A stretch of DNA of 64,000 nucleotides. Source: Macrothele yani (Eukaryota > Arthropoda > Arachnida > Araneae > Macrothelidae). Shown here piece by piece: positions 37,135 through 46,736 of this stretch. Below the pieces are notes generated by a model that had not been told where the DNA came from, did not search any database, and saw nothing but the letters and a program-made list of their open reading frames with translations. Every line of letters begins with the position of its first letter. Within the stretch, counting starts at the first letter, position 1. The stretch lies in NCBI GenBank assembly GCA_039090855.1, contig CM077034.1, positions 226,489,331 to 226,553,330 on the forward strand. Direction: 5' to 3'. Made by a program: the position numbers and the translations under genes.

Positions 37135-40100
37135 TTATACCATTTTCAAATTTAGTCTCGTGCAGTATTCCTTTTATTTGCTGTAACGACTCTCCTGAGG
37201 CTTCGACGTCCTCTATCACTGATTTTCTTTGGTCTGCTGGTACGTTTTGCTGCTTGATGTGTCTTCCGCTTATTCAGTACATCCATAACAGTTGACTTGG
37301 GTATGTTTAAACGCCTCTCGGTTTCTCTTATGGACAACCCACTAATATAACACCCAACAATCTTTCCTTTCTCAAAGTCAGTTCTCTCCCGCCGCGACAA
37401 AGAAGCGGTAAAGAAGCTCACTTATACCATTTTCAAATTTAGTCTCGTGCAGTATTCCTTTTATTTGCTGTAACGACTCTCCTGAGGCTTCGACGTCCTC
37501 TATCACTGATTTTCTTTGGTCTGCTGGTACGTTTTGCTGCTTGATGTGTCTTCCGCTTATTCAGTACATCCAAAACAGTTGACTTGGGTATGTTTAGACG
37601 CCTCTCGGTTTCTCTTATGGACAACCCACTAATATAACACCCAACAATCTTTCCTTTCTCAAAGTCAGTTCTCTCCCGCCGCGACAAAGAAGCGGTAAAG
37701 AAGCTCACTTATACCATTTTCAAATTTAGTCTCGTGCAGTATTCCTTTTATTTGCTGTAACGACTCTCCTGAGGCTTCGACGTCCTCTATCACTGATTTT
37801 CTTTGGTCTGCTGGTACGTTTTGCTGCTTCACGTGTCTTCCACGTATTCAGTACATCCATAACAGTTGACTTGGGTATGTTTAAACGCCTCTCGGTTTCT
37901 CTTATGGACAACCCACTAATATAACACCCAACAATCTTTCCTTTCTCAAAGTCAGTTCTCTCCCGCCGCGACAAAGAAGCGGTAAAGAAGCTCACTTATA
38001 CCATTTTCAAATTTAGTCTCGTGCAGTATTCCTTTTATTTGCTGTAACGACTCTCCTGAGGCTTCGACGTCCTCTATCACTGATTTTCTTTGGTCTGCTG
38101 GTACGTTTTGCTGCTTCACGTGTCTTCCACTTATTCAGTACATCCATAACAGTTGACTTGGGTATGTTTAAACGCCTCTCGGTTTCTCTTATGGACAACC
38201 CACTAATAAAACACCCAACAATCTTTCCTTTCTCAAAGTCAGTTCTCTCCCGCCGCGACAAAGAAGCGGTAAAGAAGCTCACTTATACCATTTTCAAATT
38301 TAGTCTCGTGCAGTATTCCTTTTATTTGCTGTAACGACTCTCCTGAGGCTTCGACGTACTCTATCACTGATTTTCTTTGGTCTGCTGGTACGTTTTGCTG
38401 CTTGATGTGTCTTCCGCTTATTCAGTACATCCAAAACAGTTGACTTGGGTATGTTTAGACGCCTCTCGGTTTCTCTTATGGACAACCCACTAATATAACA
38501 CCCAACAATCTTTCCTTTCTCAAAGTCAGTTCTCTCCCGCCGCGACAAAGAAGCGGTAAAGAAGCTCACTTATACCATTTTCAAATTTAGTCTCGTGCAG
38601 TATTCCTTTTATTTGCTGTAACGACTCTCCTGAGGCTTCGACGTCCTCTATCACTGATTTTCTTTGGTCTGCTGGTACGTTTTGCTGCTTCACGTGTCTT
38701 CCACTTATTCAGTACATCCATAACAGTTGACTTGGGTATGTTTAAACGCCTCTCGGTTTCTCTTATGGACAACCCACTAATATAACACCCAACAATCTTT
38801 CCTTTCTCAAAGTCAGTTCTCTCCCGCCGCGACAAAGAAGCGGTAAAGAAGCTCACTTATACCATTTTCAAATTTAGTCTCGTGCAGTATTCCTTTTATT
38901 TGCTGTAACGACTCTCCTGAGGCTTCGACGTCCTCTATCACTGATTTTCTTTGGTCTGCTGGTACGTTTTGCTGCTTGATGTGTCTTCCGCTTATTCAGT
39001 ACATCCATAACAGTTGACTTGGGTATGTTTAAACGCCTCTCGGTTTCTCTTATGGACAACCCACTAATATAACACCCAACAATCTTTCCTTTCTCAAAGT
39101 CAGTTCTCTCCCGCCGCGACAAAGAAGCGGTAAAGAAGCTCACTTATACAATTTTCAAATTTAGTCTCGTGCAGTATTCCTTTTATTTGCTGTAACGACT
39201 CTCCTGAGGCTTCGACGTCCTCTATCACTGATTTTCTTTTGGTCTGCTGGTACGTTTTGCTGCTTGATGTGTCTTCCGCTTATTCAGTACATCCAAAACA
39301 GTTGACTTGGGTATGTTTAGACGCCTCTCGGTTTCTCTTATGGACAACCCACTAATATAACACCCAACAATCTTTCCTTTCTCAAAGTCAGTTCTCTCCC
39401 GCCGCGACAAAGAAGCGGTAAAGAAGCTCACTTATACCATTTTCAAATTTAGTCTCGTGCAGTATTCCTTTTATTTGCTGTAACGACTGTCCTGAGGCTT
39501 CGACGTCCTCTATCACTGATTTTCTTTGGTCTGCTGGTACGTTTTGCTGCTTCACGTGTCTTCCACTTATTCAGTACATCCATAACAGTTGACTTGGGTA
39601 TGTTTAAACGCCTCTCGGTTTCTCTTATGGACAACCCACTAATATAACACCCAACAATCTTTCCTTTCTCAAAGTCAGTTCTCTCCCGCCGCGACAAAGA
39701 AGCGGTAAAGAAGCTCACTTATACCATTTTCAAATTTAGTCTCGTGCAGTATTCCTTTTATTTGCTGTAACGACTCTCCTGAGGCTTCGACGTCCTCTAT
39801 CACTGATTTTCTTTGGTCTGCTGGTACGTTTTGCTGCTTCACGTGTCTTCCACTTATTCAGTACATCCATAACAGTTGACTTGGGTATGTTTAAACGCCT
39901 CTCGGTTTCTCTTATGGACAACCCACTAATAAAACACCCAACAATCTTTCCTTTCTCAAAGTCAGTTCTCTCCCGCCGCGACAAAGAAGCGGTAAAGAAG
40001 CTCACTTATACCATTTTCAAATTTAGTCTCGTGCAGTATTCCTTTTATTTGCTGTAACGACTCTCCTGAGGCTTCGACGTCCTCTATCACTGATTTTCTT

Positions 40101-40579
40101 TGGTCTGCTGGTACGTTTTGCTGCTTGATGTGTCTTCCGCTTATTCAGTACATCCAAAACAGTTGACTTGGGTATGTTTAAACGCCTCTCGGTTTCTCTT
40201 ATGGACAACCCATTAATATAACACCCAACAATCTTTCCTTTCTCAAAGTCAGTTCTCTCCCGCCGCGACAAAGAAGCGGTAAAGAAGCTCACTTATACCA
40301 TTTTCAAATTTAGTCTCGTGCAGTATTCCTTTTATTTGCTGTGACGACTCTCCTGAGGCTTCGACGTCCTCTATCACTGATTTTCTTTGGTCTGCTGGTA
40401 CGTTTTGCTGCTTCACGTGTCTTCCACTTATTCAGTACATCCATAACAGTTGACTTGGGTATGTTTAGACGCCTCTCGGTTTCTCTTATGGACAACCCAC
40501 TAATATAACACCCAACAATCTTTCCTTTCTCAAAGTCAGTTCTCTCCCGCCGCGACAAAGAAGCGGTAAAGAAGCTCAC
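37135..40579 (-). repeat. higher-order block, 6 units, two adjacent copies
   Basis: 37135-38856 (exactly 6 x 287 bp) and 38857-40579 share the order VMD-KRKTHQ, VLD-KRKTHQ, WKTRE, GCFI-NKWKTRE, VLD-KRKTHQ, NKWKTRE. The GCFI change (ACTAATAAAACACC for ACTAATATAACACC) is private to these blocks. Confidence 0.85.
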
Positions 40580-40883
40580 TTATACCATTTTCAAATTTAA
40601 TCTCGTGCAGTATTCCTTTTATTTGCTGTAACGACTCTCCTGAGGTTTCGACGTCCTCTATCACTGATTTTCTTTGGTCTGCTGGTACGTTTTGCTGCTT
40701 GATGTGTCTTCCGCTTATTCAGTACATCCATAACAGTTGACTTGGGTATGTTTAAACGCCTCTCGGTTTCTCTTATGGACAACCCACTAATATAACACCC
40801 AACAATCTTTCCTTTCTCAAAGTCAGTTCTCTCCCGCCGCGACAAAGAAGCGGTAAAGAAGCTCACTTATACCATTTTCAAAT

Positions 40884-41132
40884 TTAGTCTCGTGCAGTAT
40901 TCCTTTTATTTGCTGTAACGACTCTCCTGAGGCTTCGACGTCCTCTATCACTGATTTTCTTTGGTCTGCTGGTACGTTTTGCTGCTTGATGTGTCTTCCG
41001 CTTATTCAGTACATCCATAACAGTTGACTTGGGTATGTTTAAACGTCTCTCGGTTTCTCTTATGGACAACCCACTAATATAACACCCAACAATCTTTCCT
41101 TTCTCAAAGTCAGTTCTCTCCCGCCGCGACAT
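40884..41132 (-). CDS. native 5' end of the Tc1 transposase gene, truncated HTH-only ORF
   Basis: The outermost unit lacks the junction filler. It starts at a proper ATG (41130-41132) as MSRRERTDFEKGKIVGCYI, which is how Tc1 transposases usually begin, preceded by GAGTGAAA. The 82-residue product holds the first HTH (about residues 8-43), a TSRPKK linker and part of the second HTH. It stops at the array junction without a catalytic domain. About 150 bp separates this ATG from the right TIR, so whatever promoter the element had still precedes it. A TIR-binding protein without DDE residues could compete with full-length transposase; this is inference by analogy with truncated transposase repressors. 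Confidence 0.5.
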   Translation of the reverse strand: MSRRERTDFEKGKIVGCYISGLSIRETERRLNIPKSTVMDVLNKRKTHQAAKRTSRPKKISDRGRRSLRRVVTANKRNTARD

Positions 41133-41253
41133 TTTCACTCAACCTCTTAGTGCGATATGATCACGGCCAGCTGCAGGTTTGTTTTTACACCGTTTGCAGC
41201 TGTACCGTGCATCTGAACAACGCAGCGGATCCGTTAATTTGCTTTTGAAGGGG
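41133..41253 (-). promoter_or_regulatory. native 5' leader of the large Tc1-like element
   Basis: The ~120 bp between the transposase ATG and the right TIR should contain the element's promoter and 5' leader. I see no clear TATA box. GCCAGCTGCAG and TTTGCAGCTG form a short inverted pair at about 41167-41206. Confidence 0.3.
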
Positions 41254-41283
41254 GTGTCCGATGACTTTTGTTAGTATAGTATA

Positions 41284-41750
41284 TATCCTAATTTCTGGTC
41301 TCAGCTGACTCGTTGCTATGTCCAGTTTTAATTCACTTTCTGCCTCTTCAGGTCCTTTTTGCATCGGAATCTCAGCTGGGTTCAGAAGCAGAAATGAACG
41401 CAACTGGCCTTTCAAATTAAAACCCCCTGAAGATTAAGAAAGCCTGCATACTGGTCTGTGACGTCAGAGCTACCAGGCCGACGGACTCGAGCCTGGAGTT
41501 CACCGTTCGTGAAAACGCCGACGAAGTACAGCGGTCTTTACGCAGAGAAATAGTTTCTGGGGTGCGATACTAGACAAGTCGAGCACACAGCAATAAATTG
41601 ACCTTTTTATCCTTAGATAACAAAAGATTACATCCGTAGCTTTCATTTTTTTTGTTTTCTCAGTTTCCTTCAATGATGTAAATCGGGAATTCCAAAATTT
41701 TGCTCTTGTGTTGGGAAATGATTTCATGTACGGGTTTTAGTCTTAGTTTT
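41284..41750. other. no gene seen
   Basis: Flank of the large element up to the mariner remnant. Short minus-strand frames show no recognisable motif. Confidence 0.4.
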
Positions 41751-41751
41751 T

Positions 41752-42690
41752 TCACGCATGACATAAAAAGAAACATTTTACGTTAAGCATTTTTGCAACT
41801 ACGATTTTTTTTAAGAGCGTGAATGTCATTTTAAGTTTTGGGAACGAAGAAAAGTCGCACGCTGCTATATCAAGCGAATACTGTGAATGATTCAACACAC
41901 AGACGTTACTTTTTCGCCAAAAATCTACGAACAAGAAGTGAGGCGTGACTGGGTGCATTATCGTGGAACAAACACCAACTGTTTTCATCCCGATATTCTG
42001 GTCGAATGCGACGAATTCTGCCCATCAAACGCCTCAAAACATTTAAATAAATCTCACCAGGAATTGTTTGTCCACTTGGAACAAATTCTTTGTGGATAAT
42101 ACCCTTACTATCGAAGAATGTAATGAGCATTGTTTTGATTTTCGATGGAACTTTTCTCGTTTTTTTGGCTTGTGGCGAGTTTTTTGAATCCCATTCCGCA
42201 CTTTGTCGCTTTGTTTTAGGATCATATTGAAAACACCATGTTTCATCACCTGTAACAATCGATTTTAAGAAGTTTGGATCATTTTCAGCGGCTGAAATGA
42301 TGTCTCTGCAATGTGCACTTCTCCTTGATTTTTGTTCATTGGTTAACGTGTGTGGAACAAATTTAGCACAGACTTTTGTTTTGCCCAAATCTTTATGCAG
42401 GATGGTTCGAATCGTTTCTTTGTTGATGTTTAAAGACTCTTCCATCATTCTTAGTGACGCACATCGATTGTTTGCCACGAAATCACGCACTTTTTCAATA
42501 ATCTCAGGTGTCCTGGATGAATTTGGTCTTCCGGTATGCTAATCATCTTCTAGCGTCCAAAAAACGTTTGTGCCACAGGAAAACATTTGATCTACCCAAA
42601 CTCACCGTAAACTTGATTCATCATTTGGTACGTTTCCGAGGCACTTTTACCAAGTTTTGCGTTAAATTTAATAACAGCCCTTTGTTCCAT
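41752..42690 (-). pseudogene. mariner transposase (DD34D), frameshifted
   Basis: Reading from about 42690, MEQRAVIKFNAKLGKSASET is a mariner N-terminus. Stops and shifts occur near 42540-42600, then an open 194-codon stretch (41906-42490) holds TGDETWCFQYDP (first Asp) and LFHDNAPSHAS (second Asp). A further frameshift near 41905 moves the third block, YSLDIAACDF, into the 41752-41988 frame; the spacing from the second Asp is then 34 residues, the DD34D signature of mariner. The protein cannot be made intact. I could not assign TIRs: the upstream side reaches a possible end near 42880, and the downstream end was not found. Confidence 0.85.
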
Positions 42691-42699
42691 CTTAATAAT

Positions 42700-43302
42700 T
42701 CAACATAAAAAAATTTTACTTCTCTAATGAACGGCCGTTTCGTTTGAGTTACTTTAACAACTGCGCAGTACTTTTGGCAGAAAGCAAGCAGATGGTCACG
42801 GTTTATAACGCATTCGCGATTACACTGGTGGCGCCACCGTAGGCTGAAATCCAGCGCCAGTCTTAAAAATTCTTTGACGCACTGTGTATTTCCTGAAAAT
42901 AAGTTAAGATGAGGGCCCAAATCTTGCAACTACTTCTAGAAGGTAAAAAAAAAAAAAATTATAAATTAAAATCACTCAGGAAAAAGTTCTTTGTCAGATG
43001 AACATGGAAGGTATTAATTTGGATATACCTTCGAATTTATTCACATAACATTACAAATTTTATGCTGGGAAATCAGAATGTCATATCCTCGCCTCCCCCC
43101 CCAACTTGTGAAAACATATTTTACACAAAAGGTATGAATTTTCTCCAGCAGTATATTCATTGCAAAGCAAATTTTTTTTTTCATTTTTCAACTGAAACAG
43201 ATATTGAAAAAGTCAATTAACACAGGGGATGTCAAACTTTTTTGTCCCGCAGCTCCGTTCATTCCATATAAATTTGCGACGACTCCTAAGAATACACAAA
43301 CC
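42700..43302. other. no gene seen; mariner flank and AT-rich spacer
   Basis: Contains the probable 5' non-coding part of the mariner to about 42890, a poly-A tract at 42947-42958 and AT-rich DNA. Nothing else is recognisable. Confidence 0.45.
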
Positions 43303-43408
43303 TACACTGAAGAGCAATTGAATTAGAGACAGCTGGCGTTATGCAAATGTACGCTGTGGGCGGCCCTGTAAACGGAAACGACATGACGTATGCAGCGATC
43401 CGACAATA

Positions 43409-44614
43409 CACTGAGTGCCCACTTTTTTATGACCACCCCGTCAGTACTTCGTTGGGCCACCTTTTGCCTTTAATACTGCGTCGATTCTTCGTGCCATGGA
43501 CTCCACGAGATGTTGATAGGTGGTTTGTGGAATCTGAGACCATGCTTGATGAATAGCACTTTCCAGGAGTGTGAGATTGCAGGGTTGTGGTTGCAGCTAT
43601 CTGATGACTCGTTCAACTTTATCCCACAATTTATCAATGGGGTTGAGATCCGGAGATTCTGGGGCCACCTAAGCAAAGTACACTCACCGGCATGTTCCTG
43701 AAACCAATCCTGTACAACACGAGCACTCTGGCAGGACGCATTATCTTGTTGAAAGTAACCATGGCCATTGGGATAAACCATCCACATGACAGGATGCACT
43801 TGGTCCGCAACGATGTTTAGATATGATGTGCCAATCAGACGTTGATCAACACGAATTAAAGGGCCCAAATCATGCCAGGAAAACATTCCCCAAACCATAA
43901 CGTTGCCTCCACCAGCTTGAAGGGTTGTAGCAATGCATTTGGGGTCCATGCTTTCGTGCTGTTTTCGCCAAATTCTCACTCAGCCTTCGGCATGGTGCAA
44001 CTGAAAACGTGATTCATCGGACCTCATCATTTGTTTCCAATTATCGACTGTCCAACTCCTTGTGCTCCTGTGCGAACTGGAGACGTTTTCTCTTGTTAAC
44101 AGCAGACAGCAAAGGTGTTCGAACAGGCCTTCGGCTGCCGTATCCCATCCGATGCAATGCGTGCAGAGATCATTTGAAGGGATCCTTGATTAAGATGGTC
44201 TGTAATTTGCTGCACTGTTGCCCTTCTGTTCTCTGTTGCCAGTTTGGACACTCTCCGTTCCGCCCGAGCAGTCGCTAGTCGATGACGACCACACGTTGTA
44301 CGTAGAGACCCAGTTTTTTGGCTGACAGTCCAGTCTTTAAACACTTTAACAACAGCTGCTCTGGAACATTTCACGAATGCGGCAGTCTCGGTGATACAAG
44401 CTCCATGGCTCCGAGCTCTTACAATCATCCCACGCTGAAAGTCCGTCAAATCGCATTTTTTACCCATCTCGTCACCCACAAATCACTTCTACTACTGTCG
44501 CAAGCACTAAGCTTTCCCTTTTTATACTAGCCTTGCCTTCTGGCGGTAACAGCGTGCAGCCATAGCTCATTTGCTTAAAACTGTCAGGTGGTCAAATAAA
44601 GTGGCCACTCAGTG
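43409..44614 (-). mobile_element. inner Tc1-like element nested in another Tc1-like element
   Basis: TIRs start CACTGAGTG.CCACTTT and contain GACCACC. The left starts at 43409 and the right ends at 44614, with TA at 43407-43408 and 44615-44616. At 1206 bp it is compact. Its transposase runs on the minus strand, opposite to that of the outer element, which it therefore postdates. Confidence 0.9.
43441..44467 (-). pseudogene. Tc1-like transposase of the inner element, broken
   Basis: The ATG at 44465-44467 starts MGKKCDLTDFQRGMIVRARS, an N-terminal HTH, followed by a GRHRLAT linker and a second HTH up to about 44120. A break follows, and the catalytic part (about 43979 downward) retains GYFQQDNASCQ with the second Asp. 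The Glu block is frameshifted (WPQNLRISTPLINCGIKLNE in place of a SPDLNPI...LWDK-like text). The true C-terminus, RRIDAVLKAKGGPTKY and TGA at 43441-43443, is in another frame. The gene is inactive. Confidence 0.87.
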
Positions 44615-44658
44615 TACAAGGAGTGATGCAACGGGAATCAGTAAGAGTCGGACGCATT

Positions 44659-45689
44659 ATGGGTAAGACGAAGGATCTAAGCGCATTTGATCGTGGGCAA
44701 AATCTCGGGGCCCGACGAATGGGTCACTCCATCGCGGAAGTCGTGCAGGTACTGGCATTTTCACCAGCCACTGCGTCACGGGTGCACCGTGAGTACATCT
44801 AATACGGTAAAACCATCCCTGCAAGGACCAACTGCCGTGGACAACAGCGTGTGGATGAGCGAGGTCAACGTTTGCTAGCTCGCATTTTAACAGCGGACAG
44901 ACGGGCCACAGTGCAAGAAATCACTCGGCAATTTAACGCTGGTGCACAAAAACGTGTAAGCATCCACACCATACAGAACCATCTCCTCGCTATGGGGTGC
45001 AGAAGCCATCGTCCCACGAGGGTACCGCTGCTGACCGCACATCACAGGGTGCAAAGATTAGCATGGGCGCGGGAACATCACCACTGGACTATAGACACGT
45101 GGAAAAATGTTACCTGGACTAATGAGTCGAGATTCACGTTGGTACATGCGGATGGTAGGATACGAGTACGGCGCAAACCACATGAAGCGATTGATCCTTC
45201 TTGCCAGCAGGGTACTCTTCAGTCTGGTGGGGGTGGCATTCTCGTCTGCGGACTGCTTACATGAACTGAAATGGGACCCCTGGTACGTGCGACATTGTCC
45301 CTCACAGGCCAACGTTACCGGAATATCCTGGACGACCATTTGCTCTCGTTTGTGCGTCTTCAACATCCCACTGGGGACCTCATCCTGCAACAAAACAATG
45401 CAGCTCCCGAATTGTATCCGAATGGTTGGATGAACACTCCACCGACGTGACCTCGCTTCCTTGGACAGCTAGGTCACCTGACGTCAACCCCATCGAGCAC
45501 ATCTGAGATGCCATCGAGAGAGATGTTCGAGGCTCTGACCCCTCTCCATGAAATCTTCGTGAACTGTGGGAGCTTGTTGAGGGGTCGTGGATCCGTATGG
45601 CTTCCCAACGCTTCCGGTGTCTTGTTGAGTCCATGCCGAGACGAATCACCGCCGTCATCAGGGCGAAAGGTGGTGCTACACGTTACTAG
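44659..45689 (+). pseudogene. Tc1-like transposase of the outer element, broken
   Basis: ATG 44659 opens MGKTKDLSAFDRGQNLGARR with an HTH that meets a stop near 44803. The frame resumes from 44851 with the second HTH (ERGQRLLARILTADRRATVQ) and the first catalytic block, which reads TWTNESRF where the family has TDESRF. The catalytic Asp is thus changed to Asn. Frameshifts follow, with QQNNAAPELYPNGW-like and SPDVNPIEHI-like blocks in shifted frames, and the end RAKGGATRY with TAG at 45687-45689. It is inactive on several counts. Confidence 0.85.
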
Positions 45690-45723
45690 ACAGGTATCTC
45701 GAATTCAATTGCTCTTCAGTGTA

Positions 45724-45916
45724 CAAGCCATGTTATAAATTCATATATGCAAGTCTTCTTAAATAATTTTTGCATTTGTTTATTAAAAAATGCTGTGAAA
45801 AGCTTACCTTTAAATATAAATTTTTAAAATTAAATATGAACTTAAATGTTATTTCTTATTATTATTAAACGAAATAAGAAGGTAGTCATACAATTTTTAA
45901 ATGAAAACGATATTTT
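45724..45916. other. AT-rich spacer
   Basis: AT-rich flank between the outer Tc1-like element and the hAT fragment. Nothing recognised. Confidence 0.4.
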
Positions 45917-46374
45917 CTACAAAAATTTTTTTAAGTCAATCAATTTACATTTCTGTTTTAAATCAAGCAGTGTCAGCGGGAAAAATGAGGGTTTTTTTTT
46001 CATCAGATGCTCCAATCTCGGGACAAGCTTGGAAACTGCAATTCTCATCTCCTTCTCGACGTTCACTGTGGACCTGTACTTGGTTTTGATCAGAGCCACT
46101 GCAGAAAATCCCGTTTCACATAAATACGATGATGCAAAGGGAATAGAAATTCCTAAAGCCTTGTTAGCTACTTCAGGGAACTCTTGCTTCATCGATGACC
46201 AAAATTCTGGTAGGGAAGATGACATACACTTGGGTTTCAGTGTGGAGTTTGATGGAATATCAATAAATTGATCTTGTTCTGTAGTTGAGAACGTTAAGAG
46301 AGGATCAGCGCTGAAGGGATCTTTGATACAATAGTGTTGTTGAACATCTTGTGGAAAGTACTTCTTAAAATGAA
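45917..46374 (-). pseudogene. hAT transposase C-terminal fragment
   Basis: Read on the minus strand, the frame contains SLPEFWSSMKQEFPEVANKA, then FASSYLCETGFSAVALIKTK and RIAVSKLVPRLEHLMKKK. This is the dimerisation region typical of Buster-type hAT transposases and of their domesticated relatives (ZBED5/SCAND3-like proteins). The ET.FS.....K....N.E..LR.A pattern is clear. The N-terminal remainder is missing: the fragment ends where a Tc1-like TIR fragment begins (46378). The catalytic part is absent, so it is a relic, unless it is the last exon of a domesticated gene cut by the insertion. Confidence 0.75.
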
Positions 46375-46377
46375 CTA

Positions 46378-46401
46378 CGCTGCTGGACAATTGCTAAGGA
46401 C
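46378..46401 (+). repeat. solo TIR fragment of the CACTGCTGGACAATTG Tc1-like family
   Basis: CGCTGCTGGACAATTGCTAA, preceded by TA, matches the first ~24 bases of the family at 25183, 49286 and 53372, with T replacing the expected next base. The rest of that element is gone; the sequence passes directly into a TTAA-family element. Confidence 0.75.
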
Positions 46402-46736
46402 TTCCTATATTTTCAATGGAAAACCTTTTGTACACATTTCCTTCACAATTAGTGTGTTCCCAAGGATGAAAATTTGAACATCGATTAAAATAACTTCATA
46501 CAATAACTTGGAATACTTAATATTTTCTAAAACATAACCATAATTTCATTAAAAATCAATAACTTTTCCTTTGGTGGTGTTGAGACCAGAAAAAAGATGG
46601 CGCGACCTGTACATTGATGACGTCAGAAGACAAACAAGCTTAATTATGGTTATCTTTTAGAAAATATTAAGTATTCCAAGTTATAATATCAAGTTATTTT
46701 AATCGATGTTTAAATTTTAGACGCCCACCTTAATCA
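46402..46736. mobile_element. short TTAA-family hairpin element (single-unit form)
   Basis: The left edge, TTCCTATATTTTCAATGGAA, is truncated relative to the copy at 58412. The right edge ends CCCACCTTAA at 46736. The two halves are inverted copies of each other around 46590-46610 (GGAATACTTAATATTTTCTA on one side, its complement on the other) and include AAAAGATGGCGCGACC and TGACGTCA. It is the minimal form of the longer elements at 47140 and 58412. Confidence 0.7.

Larger units (their letters stand above)
8340..41130 (-). repeat. 287-bp tandem array, ~109 units, transposase HTH-derived
   Basis: Unit length is 287 bp with only about eleven single-base insertions over the whole array. After removing the inserted element, the span fits 109 units. 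Each unit encodes on the minus strand an open frame of about 89 codons with the first HTH of a Tc1 transposase (KGKIVGCYISGLSIRETERR), a T(D/S/G)RPKK hook-like linker and the start of the second HTH (RRSLRRVVTANKRNTARD), then a stop. Because 287 is not a multiple of three and each junction has stops, units cannot be read as one poly-HTH protein. Nearly all units begin at GTG, not ATG; in-frame ATG GTA TAA precedes it. Units are very similar and fall into recurring variants that define higher-order blocks. Confidence 0.97.
7500..41281 (-). mobile_element. giant Tc1-like element containing a 287-bp satellite array
   Basis: The left end, CACTATATTGACAAAAGTCA from 7500, and the right end, read on the minus strand from 41281 as TACTATACTAACAAAAGTCA, are a TIR pair: 24 of 29 positions match, both continuing to GACACC or TACACC. 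TA lies just outside each (7498-7499 and 41282-41283). The transposase gene runs on the minus strand: a native ATG at 41130-41132, then about 109 tandem copies of its own N-terminal segment, then the remaining catalytic gene, stop (7566-7568) and an AATAAA on the minus strand at 7552-7557. Tc1 elements are normally 1.2-1.7 kb; this one is 33.8 kb, of which 1.54 kb is a later Tc1-like insertion. The array therefore grew inside a single insertion. Confidence 0.88.
43305..45721 (+). mobile_element. outer Tc1-like element, split by a nested Tc1-like insertion
   Basis: The TIR CACTGAAGAGCAATTGAATT at 43305 has its inverted partner ending at 45721. TA flanks both ends (43303-43304 and 45722-45723). 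Subtracting the element at 43409-44614 leaves about 1.2 kb, a normal Tc1 length. The nested insertion lies between the left TIR and the transposase start. Confidence 0.9.

Noticed and set aside
8340..41130. A gene family of ~109 separate 89-residue proteins
   Set aside because: Nearly all frames start at GTG behind an in-frame stop and lack individual promoters or poly-A signals; a satellite explanation is simpler. Only the native-ATG edge unit and two ATG units are listed as possible CDS.
8340..41130. A giant poly-HTH fusion protein
   Set aside because: The 287-bp unit shifts frame at every junction and carries stops there.
8340..41130. Centromeric satellite with CENP-B boxes
   Set aside because: No CENP-B box was recognised in the unit. 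The higher-order organisation alone does not prove centromere location.
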